This document shows positions 1 through 9,695 of a stretch of DNA of 64,000 nt, piece after piece. The DNA lies in contig NZ_WBWA01000003.1 of assembly GCF_008932295.1 (NCBI RefSeq), forward strand, positions 62,001 through 126,000, in the 5' to 3' direction. The DNA is from Brucella tritici. GTDB taxonomy: Bacteria; Pseudomonadota; Alphaproteobacteria; Rhizobiales; Rhizobiaceae. A program made the translations under genes and the position numbers. Every line of letters starts with the position of its first letter. Position 1 is the first letter of the stretch. The notes under the pieces were generated by a model that was given only the letters and a program-made list of their open reading frames with translations, was not told the origin of the DNA and did not search any database.

Positions 1-1
1 G

Positions 2-841
2 GGCCGCTATCCGGCAATTCTTGAAGATGAGAAGCAGGGCGAAGCCGCCCGGCAGCTCTGGGACGACGCGCAGGCGATGCTGAAGAAAATCATCGACGAA
101 AATTGGTTCACGCCGAAAGCTGTCGTCGGATTCTGGCCCGCCAATGCGGTGGGAGACGATATCCGTCTTTTCACCGACGAAAGCCGGAAAGAGGAGCTTG
201 CGACCTTCTTCACCTTGCGCCAGCAGCTTAGCAAGCGCGATGGCCGTCCGAATGTCGCGATGTCCGACTTCGTGGCTCCCGTCGAGAGCGGAAAGCAGGA
301 TTATGTCGGTGGCTTTGTCGTGACGGCGGGTATTGGCGAAGTTGCCATAGCCGAGCGTTTCGAGCGCGCCAATGACGATTATTCGGCCATTTTGGTGAAA
401 GCGCTCGCCGACCGTTTTGCGGAAGCTTTCGCAGAATTGATGCATGAGCGTGTCCGCAAGGAATTCTGGGCTTATGCATCTGACGAGGCTTACACGCCGG
501 AAGAACTGATCGGAGAGCCATATAAGGGCATTCGTCCCGCTCCGGGCTACCCGGCCCAGCCAGATCATACAGAAAAGACGACCCTTTTCCGTCTTCTGGA
601 TGCAACCGCGAACACTGGCGTGGAATTGACGGAAAGCTACGCGATGTGGCCAGGCTCTTCTGTGTCGGGTCTTTATATCGGCCATCCGGAAAGCTATTAT
701 TTCGGCGTGGCCAAGGTCGAACGCGATCAGGTCGAGGATTACGCGAACCGCAAGGGAATGTCCGTCGAGGAGGTCGAGCGCTGGCTTGCGCCGATCCTCA
801 ATTACACCCCAGGGGCGACTTCGGAAGACGCTGCGGCGTGA
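2..841 (+). CDS. metH: Methionine synthase (cobalamin-dependent), C-terminal part
   Basis: This is the 3' end of a gene cut by the left edge of the window; the frame is open from base 2 and about 279 codons are visible. They cover the C-terminal activation domain of MetH, which binds S-adenosylmethionine and lets the enzyme be reductively remethylated when cob(II)alamin forms. The sequence around [12 protein letters not shown] is the RxxxGYP-type AdoMet-binding signature, followed by the TEK and GSSVSGLY segments typical of this domain. MetH methylates homocysteine with methyltetrahydrofolate in the cytosol. The homocysteine-, folate- and B12-binding domains lie outside the window. No terminator is obvious after the stop; a long repeat element begins about 150 bp downstream. 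Confidence 0.96.
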   Translation, partial: GRYPAILEDEKQGEAARQLWDDAQAMLKKIIDENWFTPKAVVGFWPANAVGDDIRLFTDESRKEELATFFTLRQQLSKRDGRPNVAMSDFVAPVESGKQDYVGGFVVTAGIGEVAIAERFERANDDYSAILVKALADRFAEAFAELMHERVRKEFWAYASDEAYTPEELIGEPYKGIRPAPGYPAQPDHTEKTTLFRLLDATANTGVELTESYAMWPGSSVSGLYIGHPESYYFGVAKVERDQVEDYANRKGMSVEEVERWLAPILNYTPGATSEDAAA

Positions 842-1360
842 CAAATGCCGCATTTAAATTAACCTAATCTCATATACTCGTAGTTTTGACAGATGCGCGG
901 TGCGCGTTTGGCTGGTTTGTATTTATGCATCGGCTACAAACCAGTCGACGCGGCTGCATCGGCTTGGCGTTTCATATTCATGAGCAATTGGCTTAGAGCA
1001 TGTCTCCCGAAAGTGGGAGCCGGTTTCGGGGTAAAGACATGCTTAAAAACAAACGGATAGAGCATAATTCGACCGGAGTGAACCGAGGATCGATAAGCTT
1101 ATGCGTGGCTTAAAAGAAGTTAGAGCGCCGATCTGATCCAGTCAGATCGAAAGGAGCTCTAATAAACTAAAATTTAAATTAGTATAGTTTAATATTTTGT
1201 CGAAGCAGTATTCTATACTTATTATTATTTGGTGAAAATTGCAGGGGCGTGTTAGTGATTTGTTGGCATTTCATTCAAATGCTTCGAATTTCAATAATCA
1301 TCGATAGTTATATTTTTCTTTGGGAAGTCTGCAATAAAATGGGAACAAATTTATGAATCC
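842..1360. other. Intergenic region with a composite repeat
   Basis: This 519-bp gap between metH and the LuxR-type regulator carries no credible gene. A two-hairpin repeat fills 995-1165. The remaining 1166-1360 is AT-rich and probably holds the promoter of the downstream regulator, but I could not assign -35 and -10 boxes with confidence. Confidence 0.7.
995..1165. repeat. Composite two-hairpin intergenic repeat (RIME-like), long copy
   Basis: The left part (995-1053) starts AGAGCATGTCTCCCGAAAGT and contains an imperfect palindrome ending in GACATGC. It shares this sequence with copies at 16767 and 21708. The right part (about 1120-1160) is a second hairpin with GATCTGA/TCAGATC arms inside AGAGC...GCTCT ends. 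The two-palindrome form resembles the rhizobial intergenic mosaic elements described in the literature; family membership is inferred. Confidence 0.75.
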
Positions 1361-2041
1361 ATGCAATCTGCTGACGATGCCGGACAGCTCCTTGAATACA
1401 TAAATACTTATGCCAAGCAGTGCGGATTTGCACATACGGCTTATGTCATGCGCGTTCCGTTGCTGAACGGCGTGGTCAAATGGCTCAGCTTTGGATCGTT
1501 GCCCCAGGAATGGACCGATCATTATACGGCCAGAAAATATGCCGATATCGATCCACTGGTTCGCAAGGCATTGAACAGTATCGAGCCTTTGGTCTGGTCG
1601 CCGAAGCTGTTTGCAGAAGCACCGCAAATCTGGACGGATGCACAGCGCTTCGGTCTCAAGGTTGGGATTTCCCAGCCGTGCTGGGCAGCTCAAGGCGTTT
1701 TCGGAATGTTGTCTTTCCTGAGAAATGGTCCGGCATTGTCTTCGGGCGAGATTTCGATGTTGCGGCGCCAGATGCAGATTGCGGCCAATCTTTTACATCT
1801 GTCCATGTATGAACATCTTGATGTTCCGGCGATGAATTGCGTTTCTGAAGTGAACTTGACGATGCGGGAAAGGGAGATCCTGCGCTGGACGAGCGAAGGA
1901 AAGACTGCCGAGATCATCGGTACGATCCTCAATATTTCCACACGCACGGTGAATTTCCATATCAGCAACGTGCTGACAAAGCTGGTTGCGGTCAACAAGG
2001 TTCAGGCGGTCGCCAAGGCCCGCACGTTCGGACTTCTCTAG
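1361..2041 (+). CDS. blxR: LuxR-family quorum-sensing regulator (BlxR/BabR-like)
   Basis: The protein has 226 residues: an N-terminal acyl-homoserine-lactone-binding domain (about 1-150) and a C-terminal LuxR-type helix-turn-helix (about 165-226). Counting residues, W51, Y55, D64, P65 and W79 are spaced exactly as the ligand-pocket residues W57, Y61, D70, P71 and W85 of TraR, so the pocket looks intact. The HTH has the usual LTxREREIL start and TRTVNFHISNVLTKL recognition helix. No luxI-type synthase is visible anywhere in the window, so this is a LuxR 'solo' locally. The position directly after metH matches what I recall for Brucella blxR (also called babR), a virulence and flagellar regulator; that identity rests on memory of gene order. 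The ATG at 1361 is the first usable start in frame; the ribosome-binding site is weak. Confidence 0.85.
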   Translation: MQSADDAGQLLEYINTYAKQCGFAHTAYVMRVPLLNGVVKWLSFGSLPQEWTDHYTARKYADIDPLVRKALNSIEPLVWSPKLFAEAPQIWTDAQRFGLKVGISQPCWAAQGVFGMLSFLRNGPALSSGEISMLRRQMQIAANLLHLSMYEHLDVPAMNCVSEVNLTMREREILRWTSEGKTAEIIGTILNISTRTVNFHISNVLTKLVAVNKVQAVAKARTFGLL

Positions 2042-2156
2042 ATATTTTCCAAGTCCCTCGGCGGTTTGTTCCGAAGGGCATTTTTCAGCGGCTTTCCGGT
2101 TTGCGCTTTTTCTGAAACGGGCTACAAATTCATTATCTTTCCCGGAGGATTAATGA

Positions 2157-3527
2157 ATGACTGCTCAGCCAAACTCTCTCGAAGCCCGCGATATCCGTTA
2201 TCATCTCCATTCCTACACCGATGCTGTCCGCCTCGAAGCGGAAGGCCCGCTTGTCATTGAGCGGGGCGATGGCATTTACGTCGAAGATGTAACTGGCAAG
2301 CGTTACATTGAAGCAATGTCGGGACTTTGGAGTGTCGGCGTGGGCTTTTCGGAGCCCCGTCTGGCCGAAGCAGCTGCAAGACAGATGAAGAAGCTGCCTT
2401 TCTACCATACATTCTCCTACCGTTCGCATGGTCCTGTCATCGATCTGGCGGAAAAGCTTGTTTCGATGGCTCCTGTGCCGATGAGCAAGGCCTACTTCAC
2501 CAATTCAGGTTCCGAGGCCAACGATACGGTCATCAAGCTGATCTGGTATCGCTCCAATGCGCTTGGCGAACCGGAGCGCAAGAAAATCATCTCGCGCAAG
2601 CGTGGCTATCATGGTGTGACGATTGCCTCCGCCAGCCTGACTGGCCTGCCCAACAATCACCGTTCCTTCGATCTGCCGATCGACCGTATCCTGCATACGG
2701 GCTGCCCGCATCACTATCGTGAAGGGCTGGCGGGCGAGACTGAAGAGCAGTTCGCAACGCGACTGGCGGATGAGCTGGAACAGTTGATCCTTGCTGAAGG
2801 CCCGCACACCATTGCAGCTTTCATTGGCGAGCCGGTGATGGGCGCTGGCGGCGTGGTCGTACCGCCCAAAACCTATTGGGAAAAGGTGCAGGCAGTTCTC
2901 AGGCGCTACGATATTCTGTTGATCGCCGACGAGGTTATTTGCGGCTTCGGACGGACGGGCAACCTGTTCGGCAGCCAGACGTTCGATATGAAGCCGGATA
3001 TTCTGGTCATGTCGAAGCAGCTTTCGTCGTCCTATCTGCCGATCTCGGCCTTCCTTATCAATGAGCGCGTTTACGCACCGATTGCCGAGGAAAGCCACAA
3101 GATCGGCACGCTTGGCACGGGCTTTACGGCATCCGGCCATCCGGTGGCGGCAGCGGTAGCGCTGGAAAACCTCGCGATTATCGAGGAGCGTGATCTGGTC
3201 GCCAATGCGCGCGATCGCGGTACCTATATGCAGAAGCGCCTGCGCGATTTGCAGGGTCACCCGCTGGTCGGTGAAGTGCGCGGCGTCGGTCTCATTGCCG
3301 GTGTCGAGCTTGTCACTGACAAGCAGGCCAAGACAGGTCTTGAACAGGCTGGTGCGCTAGGTGCTCAGGCAAATGCGGTTCTTCAGGAGCGGGGCGTCAT
3401 TTCCCGCGCAATGGGCGATACGCTTGCCTTCTGCCCGCCGCTCATCATCAATGATCAGCAGATCGATACGATGGTGTCGGCACTCGAAGCGACGCTCAAC
3501 GATGTTCAGGCGAGTCTCGCCAAGTAA
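2157..3527 (+). CDS. Class III PLP aminotransferase (omega-transaminase)
   Basis: The protein has 456 residues, the normal length for subgroup III omega-aminotransferases. K287, in the sequence MSKQ, is the lysine that binds pyridoxal phosphate, and the upstream ADEV segment supplies the aspartate that pairs with the PLP ring nitrogen. W58 sits at the position of the tryptophan that shapes the large substrate pocket in the Ochrobactrum anthropi omega-transaminase, and the overall sequence agrees with what I remember of that enzyme. It would transfer amino groups from primary amines or beta/omega-amino acids to pyruvate in the cytosol. The physiological substrate is unknown. The start at 2157 follows a GGAGGA box at 2144-2149; another ATG four bases earlier is out of frame. 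The gene stands alone between the LuxR regulator and the cys operon. Confidence 0.93.
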   Translation: MTAQPNSLEARDIRYHLHSYTDAVRLEAEGPLVIERGDGIYVEDVTGKRYIEAMSGLWSVGVGFSEPRLAEAAARQMKKLPFYHTFSYRSHGPVIDLAEKLVSMAPVPMSKAYFTNSGSEANDTVIKLIWYRSNALGEPERKKIISRKRGYHGVTIASASLTGLPNNHRSFDLPIDRILHTGCPHHYREGLAGETEEQFATRLADELEQLILAEGPHTIAAFIGEPVMGAGGVVVPPKTYWEKVQAVLRRYDILLIADEVICGFGRTGNLFGSQTFDMKPDILVMSKQLSSSYLPISAFLINERVYAPIAEESHKIGTLGTGFTASGHPVAAAVALENLAIIEERDLVANARDRGTYMQKRLRDLQGHPLVGEVRGVGLIAGVELVTDKQAKTGLEQAGALGAQANAVLQERGVISRAMGDTLAFCPPLIINDQQIDTMVSALEATLNDVQASLAK

Positions 3528-3849
3528 TAATTTGCTCCGGAGCTGTCCGAATAGCGGGCAGCTCCACAGCGAAAAGCCGTTAAATATCACAAAAATTGTA
3601 TGATTTTCCGTAGCTTGGCCAAAAAGTGGCTTTTCCCGGCGCGCGCAAGTTTGTTCCGGCCCTGCGTGCAAATACGGTAAGTTTTTCGCGCAAGCCAGTC
3701 GCAATACGCGATAGGTTTCTTTCACTTTCTTGCATCATTTCACGACAATGCGCGCACCGTGGCTTTTGCCGCATCTGTGCCGGATGAAGGCATTCGCCAT
3801 CCCTCCCGCCAGTATCGAGACCCCATCCGGTTGCCGGGAGTAATTAGTC
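3528..3849. other. Intergenic region before cysD
   Basis: This 322-bp gap contains a small hairpin (GGAGCTG at 3539-3545, CAGCTCC at 3559-3565) just after the aminotransferase. It lacks a T-run and is only a weak terminator candidate. No SAM-type riboswitch or leader peptide is recognisable upstream of cysD. A GGGAG ribosome-binding site lies at 3836-3840. Confidence 0.6.
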
Positions 3850-4770
3850 GTGCATCATGCATCCCTGACCAAGAACCTGACGCATCTTCAGCGCCTTGAG
3901 GCGGAAGCTATCCATATTTTTCGCGAGGTCGCGGCAAGTTTTTCCAACCCGGTAATGCTTTATTCGGTCGGCAAGGATTCGTCGGTGATGCTGCATCTGG
4001 CGATGAAGGCATTCTATCCCGCTCCACCGCCTTTCCCCTTTCTGCATGTTGATACGACATGGAAGTTTCGGGAGATGATTGAGTTTCGCGATGCGCAGGC
4101 GCGTGAAAAGGGTTTCGAGCTGTTCGTGCATATCAATGAGGATGGCGTGCGCGAGGGTATTGGTCCCTTTAGCCATGGATCGAATGTCCACACTCATGTG
4201 ATGAAGACGGTCGCCTTGCGGCAGGCGCTCGACAAATACAAGTTCGATGCCGCTTTTGGCGGCGCTCGTCGCGACGAGGAGAAATCGCGCGCCAAGGAGC
4301 GCATTTTTTCCTTCCGTAACGCACAGCATGGATGGGACCCCAAGAACCAGCGTCCAGAAATGTGGAAGATCTATAATACCCGCGTTTCCGCAGGGGAATC
4401 GATCCGCGTCTTTCCGCTGTCGAACTGGACTGAGCTCGATATCTGGCAATATATCCTGCAGGAGAATATCCCCATCGTGCCGCTTTATTTTGCGGCGCAT
4501 CGTCCCGTGGTCGAGCGTGACGGCATGCTGATTATGGTCGACGATGACCGCATGAAATTGCGCCCGGACGAACGGGAGGAAAACCGGCTGGTGCGTTTCC
4601 GCACGCTTGGCTGCTATCCGCTGACCGGCGCAATTGAATCAAGTGCGGCTGACCTTTCCGATATTGTCGAAGAAATGCTGATTGCCCGTACATCCGAGCG
4701 GCAGGGCCGGGCCATTGATCGCGACGAAGCCGGTTCGATGGAAAAAAAGAAGCGCGAGGGCTATTTCTGA
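3850..4770 (+). CDS. cysD: Sulfate adenylyltransferase subunit 2
   Basis: CysD (306 residues) is the catalytic PAPS-reductase-fold subunit of ATP sulfurylase. It makes adenosine 5'-phosphosulfate from sulfate and ATP, with CysN driving the reaction through GTP hydrolysis. The N-terminal YSVGKDSSV is the PP-loop that binds ATP, and [15 protein letters not shown] and [12 protein letters not shown] are hallmark family segments. The GTG at 3850 is chosen because it follows GGGAG with nine bases between and gives the family length; the nearby ATG at 3857 is out of frame. The stop overlaps the start of cysNC (ATGA), so the two subunits are translationally coupled. Confidence 0.97.
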   Translation: MHHASLTKNLTHLQRLEAEAIHIFREVAASFSNPVMLYSVGKDSSVMLHLAMKAFYPAPPPFPFLHVDTTWKFREMIEFRDAQAREKGFELFVHINEDGVREGIGPFSHGSNVHTHVMKTVALRQALDKYKFDAAFGGARRDEEKSRAKERIFSFRNAQHGWDPKNQRPEMWKIYNTRVSAGESIRVFPLSNWTELDIWQYILQENIPIVPLYFAAHRPVVERDGMLIMVDDDRMKLRPDEREENRLVRFRTLGCYPLTGAIESSAADLSDIVEEMLIARTSERQGRAIDRDEAGSMEKKKREGYF

Positions 4771-6704
4771 TGAATGCGATAATCAAGCCTGTTGCGACCA
4801 ATGCCGCAGTCAGCGACTTTCTGGCCGATCAGGAGCGCAAGACGCTGTTGCGATTTCTCACTTGCGGGTCGGTGGACGACGGCAAGTCGACGCTCATCGG
4901 GCGCCTGCTCTATGACACGAAACTGATCTTCGAGGACCAGCTCGCATCGTTGAAGAACGATAGCCGCAAGTTCGGCACCACGGATGACGATTTCGATTTC
5001 GCATTGCTGGTTGACGGTCTGGAGGCAGAGCGAGAGCAGGGCATCACCATTGATGTCGCCTATCGGTTCTTTTCGACGCCACGTCGCAAATTCATTGTCG
5101 CTGATACGCCGGGTCACGCGCAATATACGCGCAACATGGCGACTGGTGCCTCGACAGCCGATCTTGCTATCGTGCTCATCGATGCCCGTCAGGGTGTACT
5201 GACCCAGACACGGCGCCATTCCTTCATTGCCGCTGCACTTGGTATTCGTCATATCGTTCTGGCTGTGAACAAGATCGACCTGGTCGATTTTTCGCAAGGG
5301 GCTTTCGAGCGCATCGTTGCCGACTATATGGGCTTCGCCAAAGAACTTGGCTTTGTCAGCATCCAGCCGATCCCGCTTTCGGCGCGTTTCGGCGACAATG
5401 TCACCCTGCCGTCGCCACGCATGGACTGGTATGAAGGGCCGCATTTGCTCGAACATCTGGAGACCGTGCGCATCGACACGGAGGCAGCGGCCAAGCCGTT
5501 TCGTTTTCCAGTGCAATATGTGAACCGTCCCAATCTCGATTTTCGCGGCTTCTCCGGCACAGTGGCATCCGGGTCGATCACTGCCGGCGATACGGTGGTT
5601 GTCGCCAAATCAGGCAAGACCTCCCGCGTAAAACGCATCGCCACCTATGACGGTGACTTGCCGCGCGCTTCCGAGGGGCAAGCCGTCACACTGGTGCTGG
5701 AGGACGAGATTGAGGTTTCGCGCGGCAATATGCTGGTAGGGACCGAGGCCCGGCCTGAAGTTGCTGATCGGTTCTCGGCCAATATAGTCTGGTTTGGCGA
5801 GGAGGCGTTGCATCCCGGCCGATCCTATATCCTGCGTACCGAAACCGATCAGACGCCGGTAACGATCAATGAGATCGTATACAGAACCGATGTCGATAGC
5901 TTTACCCGTCAGGAAGCGCCCCGCCTTGACCTCAACGAGATTGGACTTTGCCATCTCCAGACGGTGGATCAGATTGCGTTCGATCCTTACGCGGATAATC
6001 GTGTAACCGGCGCGTTCGTCTTGATCGACCGGCTTACAAACGCGACTGTGGGTGCTGGGATGATCGATAGCGCGCTTCGTCAGGCGACGAATGTGCATCT
6101 GCAGTCCTTCGACCTCGACAAGCAGACACGCGCAGCACAGAAATTCCAGAAACCGGCTGTGCTTTGGTTCACGGGTCTGTCCGGCTCCGGCAAATCCACC
6201 ATCGCAAACCGGCTCGAACAGCGTCTCCATGCGCTCGGCAAGCATACCTACCTGCTGGACGGTGATAATGTCCGCCATGGCCTCAACAGCGATCTGGGCT
6301 TCTCGGAGGAGGATAGGGCAGAGAATATCCGCCGTGTCGGCGAAATCGCCCGGTTGATGACCGATGCGGGGCTGGTGGTGCTGGTTTCCTTTATCTCGCC
6401 ATTTCGGAGTGAACGGGATCGCATTCGCTCCCGGCTGCCCGAAGGCGAGTTCGTCGAGATATTCGTGGATACACCGATTGAAGAATGCATCGCGCGTGAC
6501 CCCAAAGGGCTTTATGCGCAGGCCTTGCGCGGTGAGATCAAGGCTTTTACCGGGATCGATTCTCCGTATGAGGCACCGGTATCACCGGAATTACGCCTGA
6601 GCACGACGGGTCGTGACGTTGACGAACTCGTCGCAGAAGTAGAAAAGTATCTCGCCGAACGTGGTATCATAGGCAGTTATGGCAGCGATTCCTGGTCAAT
6701 CTGA
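4770..6704 (+). CDS. cysNC: Bifunctional sulfate adenylyltransferase subunit 1 / APS kinase
   Basis: This is a 644-residue fusion. The N-terminal half is CysN, an EF-Tu-like GTPase: P-loop GSVDDGKST at 33-41, DTPGH for switch II, and NKIDLV for guanine recognition, followed by two beta-barrel domains. The C-terminal part, from about residue 450, is CysC, the APS kinase: P-loop GLSGSGKST at 469-477 and the [10 protein letters not shown] segment carrying the usual phospho-serine. Together with CysD it converts sulfate to APS and then PAPS. The fused form is the NodQ-type arrangement common in Rhizobiales. It overlaps cysD by one base pair of codons and is followed three bases later by cysQ. Confidence 0.97.
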   Translation: MNAIIKPVATNAAVSDFLADQERKTLLRFLTCGSVDDGKSTLIGRLLYDTKLIFEDQLASLKNDSRKFGTTDDDFDFALLVDGLEAEREQGITIDVAYRFFSTPRRKFIVADTPGHAQYTRNMATGASTADLAIVLIDARQGVLTQTRRHSFIAAALGIRHIVLAVNKIDLVDFSQGAFERIVADYMGFAKELGFVSIQPIPLSARFGDNVTLPSPRMDWYEGPHLLEHLETVRIDTEAAAKPFRFPVQYVNRPNLDFRGFSGTVASGSITAGDTVVVAKSGKTSRVKRIATYDGDLPRASEGQAVTLVLEDEIEVSRGNMLVGTEARPEVADRFSANIVWFGEEALHPGRSYILRTETDQTPVTINEIVYRTDVDSFTRQEAPRLDLNEIGLCHLQTVDQIAFDPYADNRVTGAFVLIDRLTNATVGAGMIDSALRQATNVHLQSFDLDKQTRAAQKFQKPAVLWFTGLSGSGKSTIANRLEQRLHALGKHTYLLDGDNVRHGLNSDLGFSEEDRAENIRRVGEIARLMTDAGLVVLVSFISPFRSERDRIRSRLPEGEFVEIFVDTPIEECIARDPKGLYAQALRGEIKAFTGIDSPYEAPVSPELRLSTTGRDVDELVAEVEKYLAERGIIGSYGSDSWSI

Positions 6705-6707
6705 GCA

Positions 6708-7553
6708 ATGAAGATTTCAGCCTCCCCGAAAGCCGATCCGAACGACGATGCAATACTGACCGTCCTGCAGGAAGCTGCACTTGAGGCGGGGCGCGTTATC
6801 ATGAAGCACTATGCCAATGGTTGCGCGGTTCAGAGCAAGAAAGATTCCTCCCCGGTCACGGAAGCAGATCGTGACGCGGAAGCCATCATTCTCGCGGCAC
6901 TCGCTTCCGTTGTCCCGGACATTCCGGTTGTCGCCGAGGAGGAAGTGGCGGCAGGACGTTTGCCTTCACAGTTGGGTCGGCAATTTCTACTGGTTGATCC
7001 TCTGGACGGCACCCGTGAGTTTCTGCTGCGAAACGGCGACTTCACGGTGAATATCGGCCTGATCGAGGATGGCGCTCCAGTTCTCGGCATCGTTTATGCA
7101 CCCGTTCGCAATCGCTTGTTTATTGGAACCAGCAACGGTGCTGAAGAAATAACGACGACCAAAGATCATGCAATCGGAACACGGCGCAGGATAGCGGTGC
7201 GCGTTCACGGGTCCGAGCAGGTGGCGGTTTGCAGCCGGTCACATAAAAACCCGGAAACGGAGAAGTTCCTGAACGACAACAGGATCAGCAGTTGCGTTTC
7301 CATCGGGTCATCGCTGAAGTTTTGCCTGATTGCCAGCGGGGAGGCCGATATCTATCCGCGTTTCGGCCCGACGATGGAATGGGATACGGCGGCGGGCGAT
7401 GCCGTGTTGCGCGCCGCTGGCGGTCTCACCACGACTTTCGAGGGGACGCCGCTCTCTTATGGCCAGCGCGCCAATGAAGGTGTTACGGGTTTTGCCAATC
7501 CCAATTTCGTGGCTTTTGGCGGTGGCACGAAGCCCGTTTTTGCTCTGGTTTGA
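6708..7553 (+). CDS. cysQ: 3'(2'),5'-bisphosphate nucleotidase
   Basis: The protein has 281 residues and belongs to the inositol-monophosphatase-like metal phosphatases. Motif EEE near residue 83 and DPLDGTREF near 100-109 are the lithium-sensitive phosphatase signatures, and WDTAAGDAVLRAAGG near 225-240 is the second metal-site motif. CysQ hydrolyses 3'-phosphoadenosine 5'-phosphate, the by-product of PAPS use, and so protects the sulfate pathway. It starts three bases after cysNC, completing a cysD-cysNC-cysQ operon. A nine-base-pair hairpin follows at 7594-7617. Confidence 0.95.
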   Translation: MKISASPKADPNDDAILTVLQEAALEAGRVIMKHYANGCAVQSKKDSSPVTEADRDAEAIILAALASVVPDIPVVAEEEVAAGRLPSQLGRQFLLVDPLDGTREFLLRNGDFTVNIGLIEDGAPVLGIVYAPVRNRLFIGTSNGAEEITTTKDHAIGTRRRIAVRVHGSEQVAVCSRSHKNPETEKFLNDNRISSCVSIGSSLKFCLIASGEADIYPRFGPTMEWDTAAGDAVLRAAGGLTTTFEGTPLSYGQRANEGVTGFANPNFVAFGGGTKPVFALV

Positions 7554-7593
7554 TCGTTTTTGGAAGCAAATGGACGCAACACCTTTCCCTTAT

Positions 7594-7617
7594 ACACAGC
7601 TTCCCTGAAAGCTGTGT
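7594..7617 (+). terminator. Probable terminator of the cysD-cysNC-cysQ operon
   Basis: ACACAGCTT (7594-7602) and AAGCTGTGT (7609-7617) form a perfect nine-pair stem with a six-base loop, followed shortly by a CTTTT run. The stem sits 40 bases after the cysQ stop. Confidence 0.6.
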
Positions 7618-7660
7618 CCAACTTTTCAAGTCAGGCATTTAAAAAAACCACAAGATGCTC

Positions 7661-7689
7661 TTGCAGCTTGAAATAGGGGACGTTATAAG
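7661..7689 (+). promoter_or_regulatory. Sigma-70 promoter of tRNA-Pro
   Basis: TTGCAG at 7661-7666 and TATAAG at 7684-7689 are separated by exactly 17 bases. Transcription would begin near 7696, about 20 bases before the mature tRNA. Confidence 0.65.
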
Positions 7690-7718
7690 CCGCCTCAATG
7701 GTCAAGACCACGTGGTCA

Positions 7719-7795
7719 CGGAGTGTAGCGCAGCCTGGTAGCGCACCTCGTTCGGGACGAGGGGGTCGGAGGTTCGAATCCTCTCACTCCGACCA
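7719..7795 (+). tRNA. tRNA-Pro (anticodon CGG)
   Basis: All four stems can be folded by eye: acceptor CGGAGTG/CACTCCG, D arm GCGC...GCGC, anticodon stem CCTCG/CGAGG with loop TTCGGGA, and T arm with loop TTCGAAT. The anticodon is CGG, reading CCG proline codons. The terminal CCA is encoded (7793-7795). Confidence 0.97.
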
Positions 7796-8225
7796 TTTTC
7801 CAAGTGCCGAAGCACTTTTTATCCCGATATTTCTCTTCACATCAATATCCGCTAGCCGGCGATAAGCCGTTGCATTTGCACCACTCGAACTATTTCTTGC
7901 CTTCAAGGCACCAGCATTGGCTGCAATCCAGGTTGATGCCGTGTTAAATGCTTTCCCGGAGAGCATTGGCGCATCGAGGTAGACTTTGCCTAATTAATTC
8001 CGGTCTCAATCCAGTTTCACCCATGCAACCTGATAGCAGCGAGCTGTCGGGCGTGTGAACTTGTTCATCGGGTGGCGGTTAGAGACCGGTTTGGCATTGT
8101 CAAATGTGCCGGAACAGCTTGCCTGTCTCTGCTCTTCAATCAGTTGAAAAATCGCCATGCCGCGCCCGGAATGGGCACCTCATTCGCCATCTTGGTGAGC
8201 TTCCAGAATGGAAGACCGAGATATT
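7796..8225. other. Intergenic region after tRNA-Pro
   Basis: About 430 bp without a supported gene. Short open frames on both strands lack ribosome-binding sites and family features. No integrase remnant or duplicated tRNA end was seen, so there is no sign that the tRNA serves as an island attachment site. Confidence 0.6.
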
Positions 8226-8861
8226 ATGAGCGATATTCTTCGGGTGCGGTGGACGATCACACCGAAAACTGCCCCTCAGCCTTGGATTGCGTGCAGTGGG
8301 TGCGGCAAGCTGAACGCTTTTCGATCGAGCGGTAAGGTCAGACTGAATGCCAATGGCCGAAAGCTTGATGCGTGGCTGATTTATAAATGCCTGACATGCG
8401 ACAAGACATGGAACCGGTCGATTTTCGAACGGCAGAATGTCCGCGAGATCGATCCCAGGATACTGGAGGCGCTTCATTCCAACGATCCGCAATGGATTTG
8501 GGCTGAGGCGTTCAATATGCAAGCACTGAGACGGAAATCACAGCGCGTCGATGAGTTCCCGGAGTACGATGTCGCCAAAGCTGTTGTGCACGCAGCAGCC
8601 TTTTTCGAGACAATCGAGATCGAGTTGCAAGTTGCCCTTCCGGTCTACATGCGCCTGGATCGTCTGTTGGCGACCGAGCTTAAAATCTCCCGCACGCGCC
8701 TTCAGGTGCTCAGTGACGGAGGCACAATTCGGATGACATCGGATGAAAACGACGTCGTCATGCGGCGACGGATCAAAACCGGGGTCGTGATTTCGATTAA
8801 ACCGGAGCCTTCTGACCAGGAGATCGATTGGCAATCGCTGGTCGCAGGAAATGCATGCTGA
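8226..8861 (+). CDS. DUF1062 family protein
   Basis: This 211-residue protein matches the DUF1062 family in overall form; its function is not known. Two CxxC pairs near the N terminus (IACSGCGK and YKCLTCDK) look like a zinc ribbon. The C-terminal half, from about residue 125, resembles a small RNA-binding S4-like fold (LDRLLATELKISRTRLQVLSDGG), with RxxxS spacing typical of S4 domains. That resemblance is my reading and would suggest nucleic-acid binding. The start at 8226 gives the familiar MSDILRVRW beginning; an in-frame ATG at 8208 would add six residues, and neither has a strong ribosome-binding site. Confidence 0.75.
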   Translation: MSDILRVRWTITPKTAPQPWIACSGCGKLNAFRSSGKVRLNANGRKLDAWLIYKCLTCDKTWNRSIFERQNVREIDPRILEALHSNDPQWIWAEAFNMQALRRKSQRVDEFPEYDVAKAVVHAAAFFETIEIELQVALPVYMRLDRLLATELKISRTRLQVLSDGGTIRMTSDENDVVMRRRIKTGVVISIKPEPSDQEIDWQSLVAGNAC

Positions 8862-8868
8862 AAAATAA

Positions 8869-8892
8869 TGAAGGCCCGGTTTCGGGCCTTCA
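8869..8892. terminator. Bidirectional terminator
   Basis: TGAAGGCCCG (8869-8878) and CGGGCCTTCA (8883-8892) form a perfect ten-pair stem with a four-base loop. Read on the minus strand it is followed by ATTATTTTT, so it best serves the Crp/Fnr gene. It also lies eight bases after the DUF1062 gene. Confidence 0.8.
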
Positions 8893-8933
8893 TCTCTGCG
8901 GTTTGCGCCAGAGAATAGAATTCGCATCGGTTG

Positions 8934-9695
8934 TCATTCTGCTTTCCCGAAAACCGACATGCGCATGAACTCTCCATCATATTGGGCAAGGGCTACCACG
9001 CGTTTACGGTCCAGTATCTCCACACGGTTCGAGCGGAACAGGATCAGCCCCTCTTCGCGGAGATCACGCAGCATTCGATTGAGGTGTATCGGCGTTAAGC
9101 CCAGGGCATCGGCGAGTTGATATTGCGTTAGCGGGCAATAAAAGGAATTTGGATCGCCCATCCCGCACGATTGCACCCGATCAGAAAGCTCCAGAAACAG
9201 ATGTGCCGTTCGGACGAATGCTGCGCGGCATCCGATATTGGTAAGATGCTCGATCAGCATCGAGCGCTGGCGTGCAAGAAGCTCGATGAGGATCAGGCTG
9301 AGACGTGGCGCTCGCTCGATAGAGGCTTCAAGCGAGACAAGCGGAATCTCGAAAACCGACATCGGCGTGATCGCCGCGATTGTGTTGTAGCTGTAGCCAT
9401 CGGCAGTCCTGAGCCCAAGAAAATCGCTCCGCATGGGAAAGTCGATGATCTGCCGTTCGCCGCTGGACAGGTCGCGATATACGCAGCCCCAACCGGAGCG
9501 CACGAGATGGATGCTTCTGACGCGGGCACCCTGCTCAATGATGGTGGCATCGGCAGAAAAATCGCTTTCGATTATGGTGAGAGACGAAAGCGCGTCTGTT
9601 TCCCGCGCCTCCAGCTTGGCAAGAATTGGAGGTGCCTCCAATAAACCAATAAGCGCTTCGATTGATGGGTCTGTGGTCTGCTTGCCACTATGCAT
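8934..9695 (-). CDS. Crp/Fnr family transcriptional regulator
   Basis: The protein has 253 residues: an N-terminal cyclic-nucleotide-binding-like beta roll (about 20-140), a long dimerisation helix, and a C-terminal winged helix with LTQYQLADALGLTPIHLNRMLRDLREEGLI (about 190-220). There is no N-terminal cysteine cluster like that of FNR, so an oxygen-sensing iron-sulfur centre is unlikely. The cAMP-contacting arginine/glutamate set of CRP is not evident either. The ligand is unknown. It is similar in kind to the many single-copy Crp-like regulators of Rhizobiales. The promoter region contains one of the palindromic repeats. Confidence 0.88.
   Translation of the reverse strand: MHSGKQTTDPSIEALIGLLEAPPILAKLEARETDALSSLTIIESDFSADATIIEQGARVRSIHLVRSGWGCVYRDLSSGERQIIDFPMRSDFLGLRTADGYSYNTIAAITPMSVFEIPLVSLEASIERAPRLSLILIELLARQRSMLIEHLTNIGCRAAFVRTAHLFLELSDRVQSCGMGDPNSFYCPLTQYQLADALGLTPIHLNRMLRDLREEGLILFRSNRVEILDRKRVVALAQYDGEFMRMSVFGKAE

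Noticed and set aside
3528-3849. SAM riboswitch ahead of cysD
   Set aside because: I could not find the paired stems or conserved SAM-aptamer motifs in this stretch.
7719-8225. Genomic island attachment site at tRNA-Pro
   Set aside because: No repeated tRNA 3' end, integrase gene or base-composition shift follows the tRNA.
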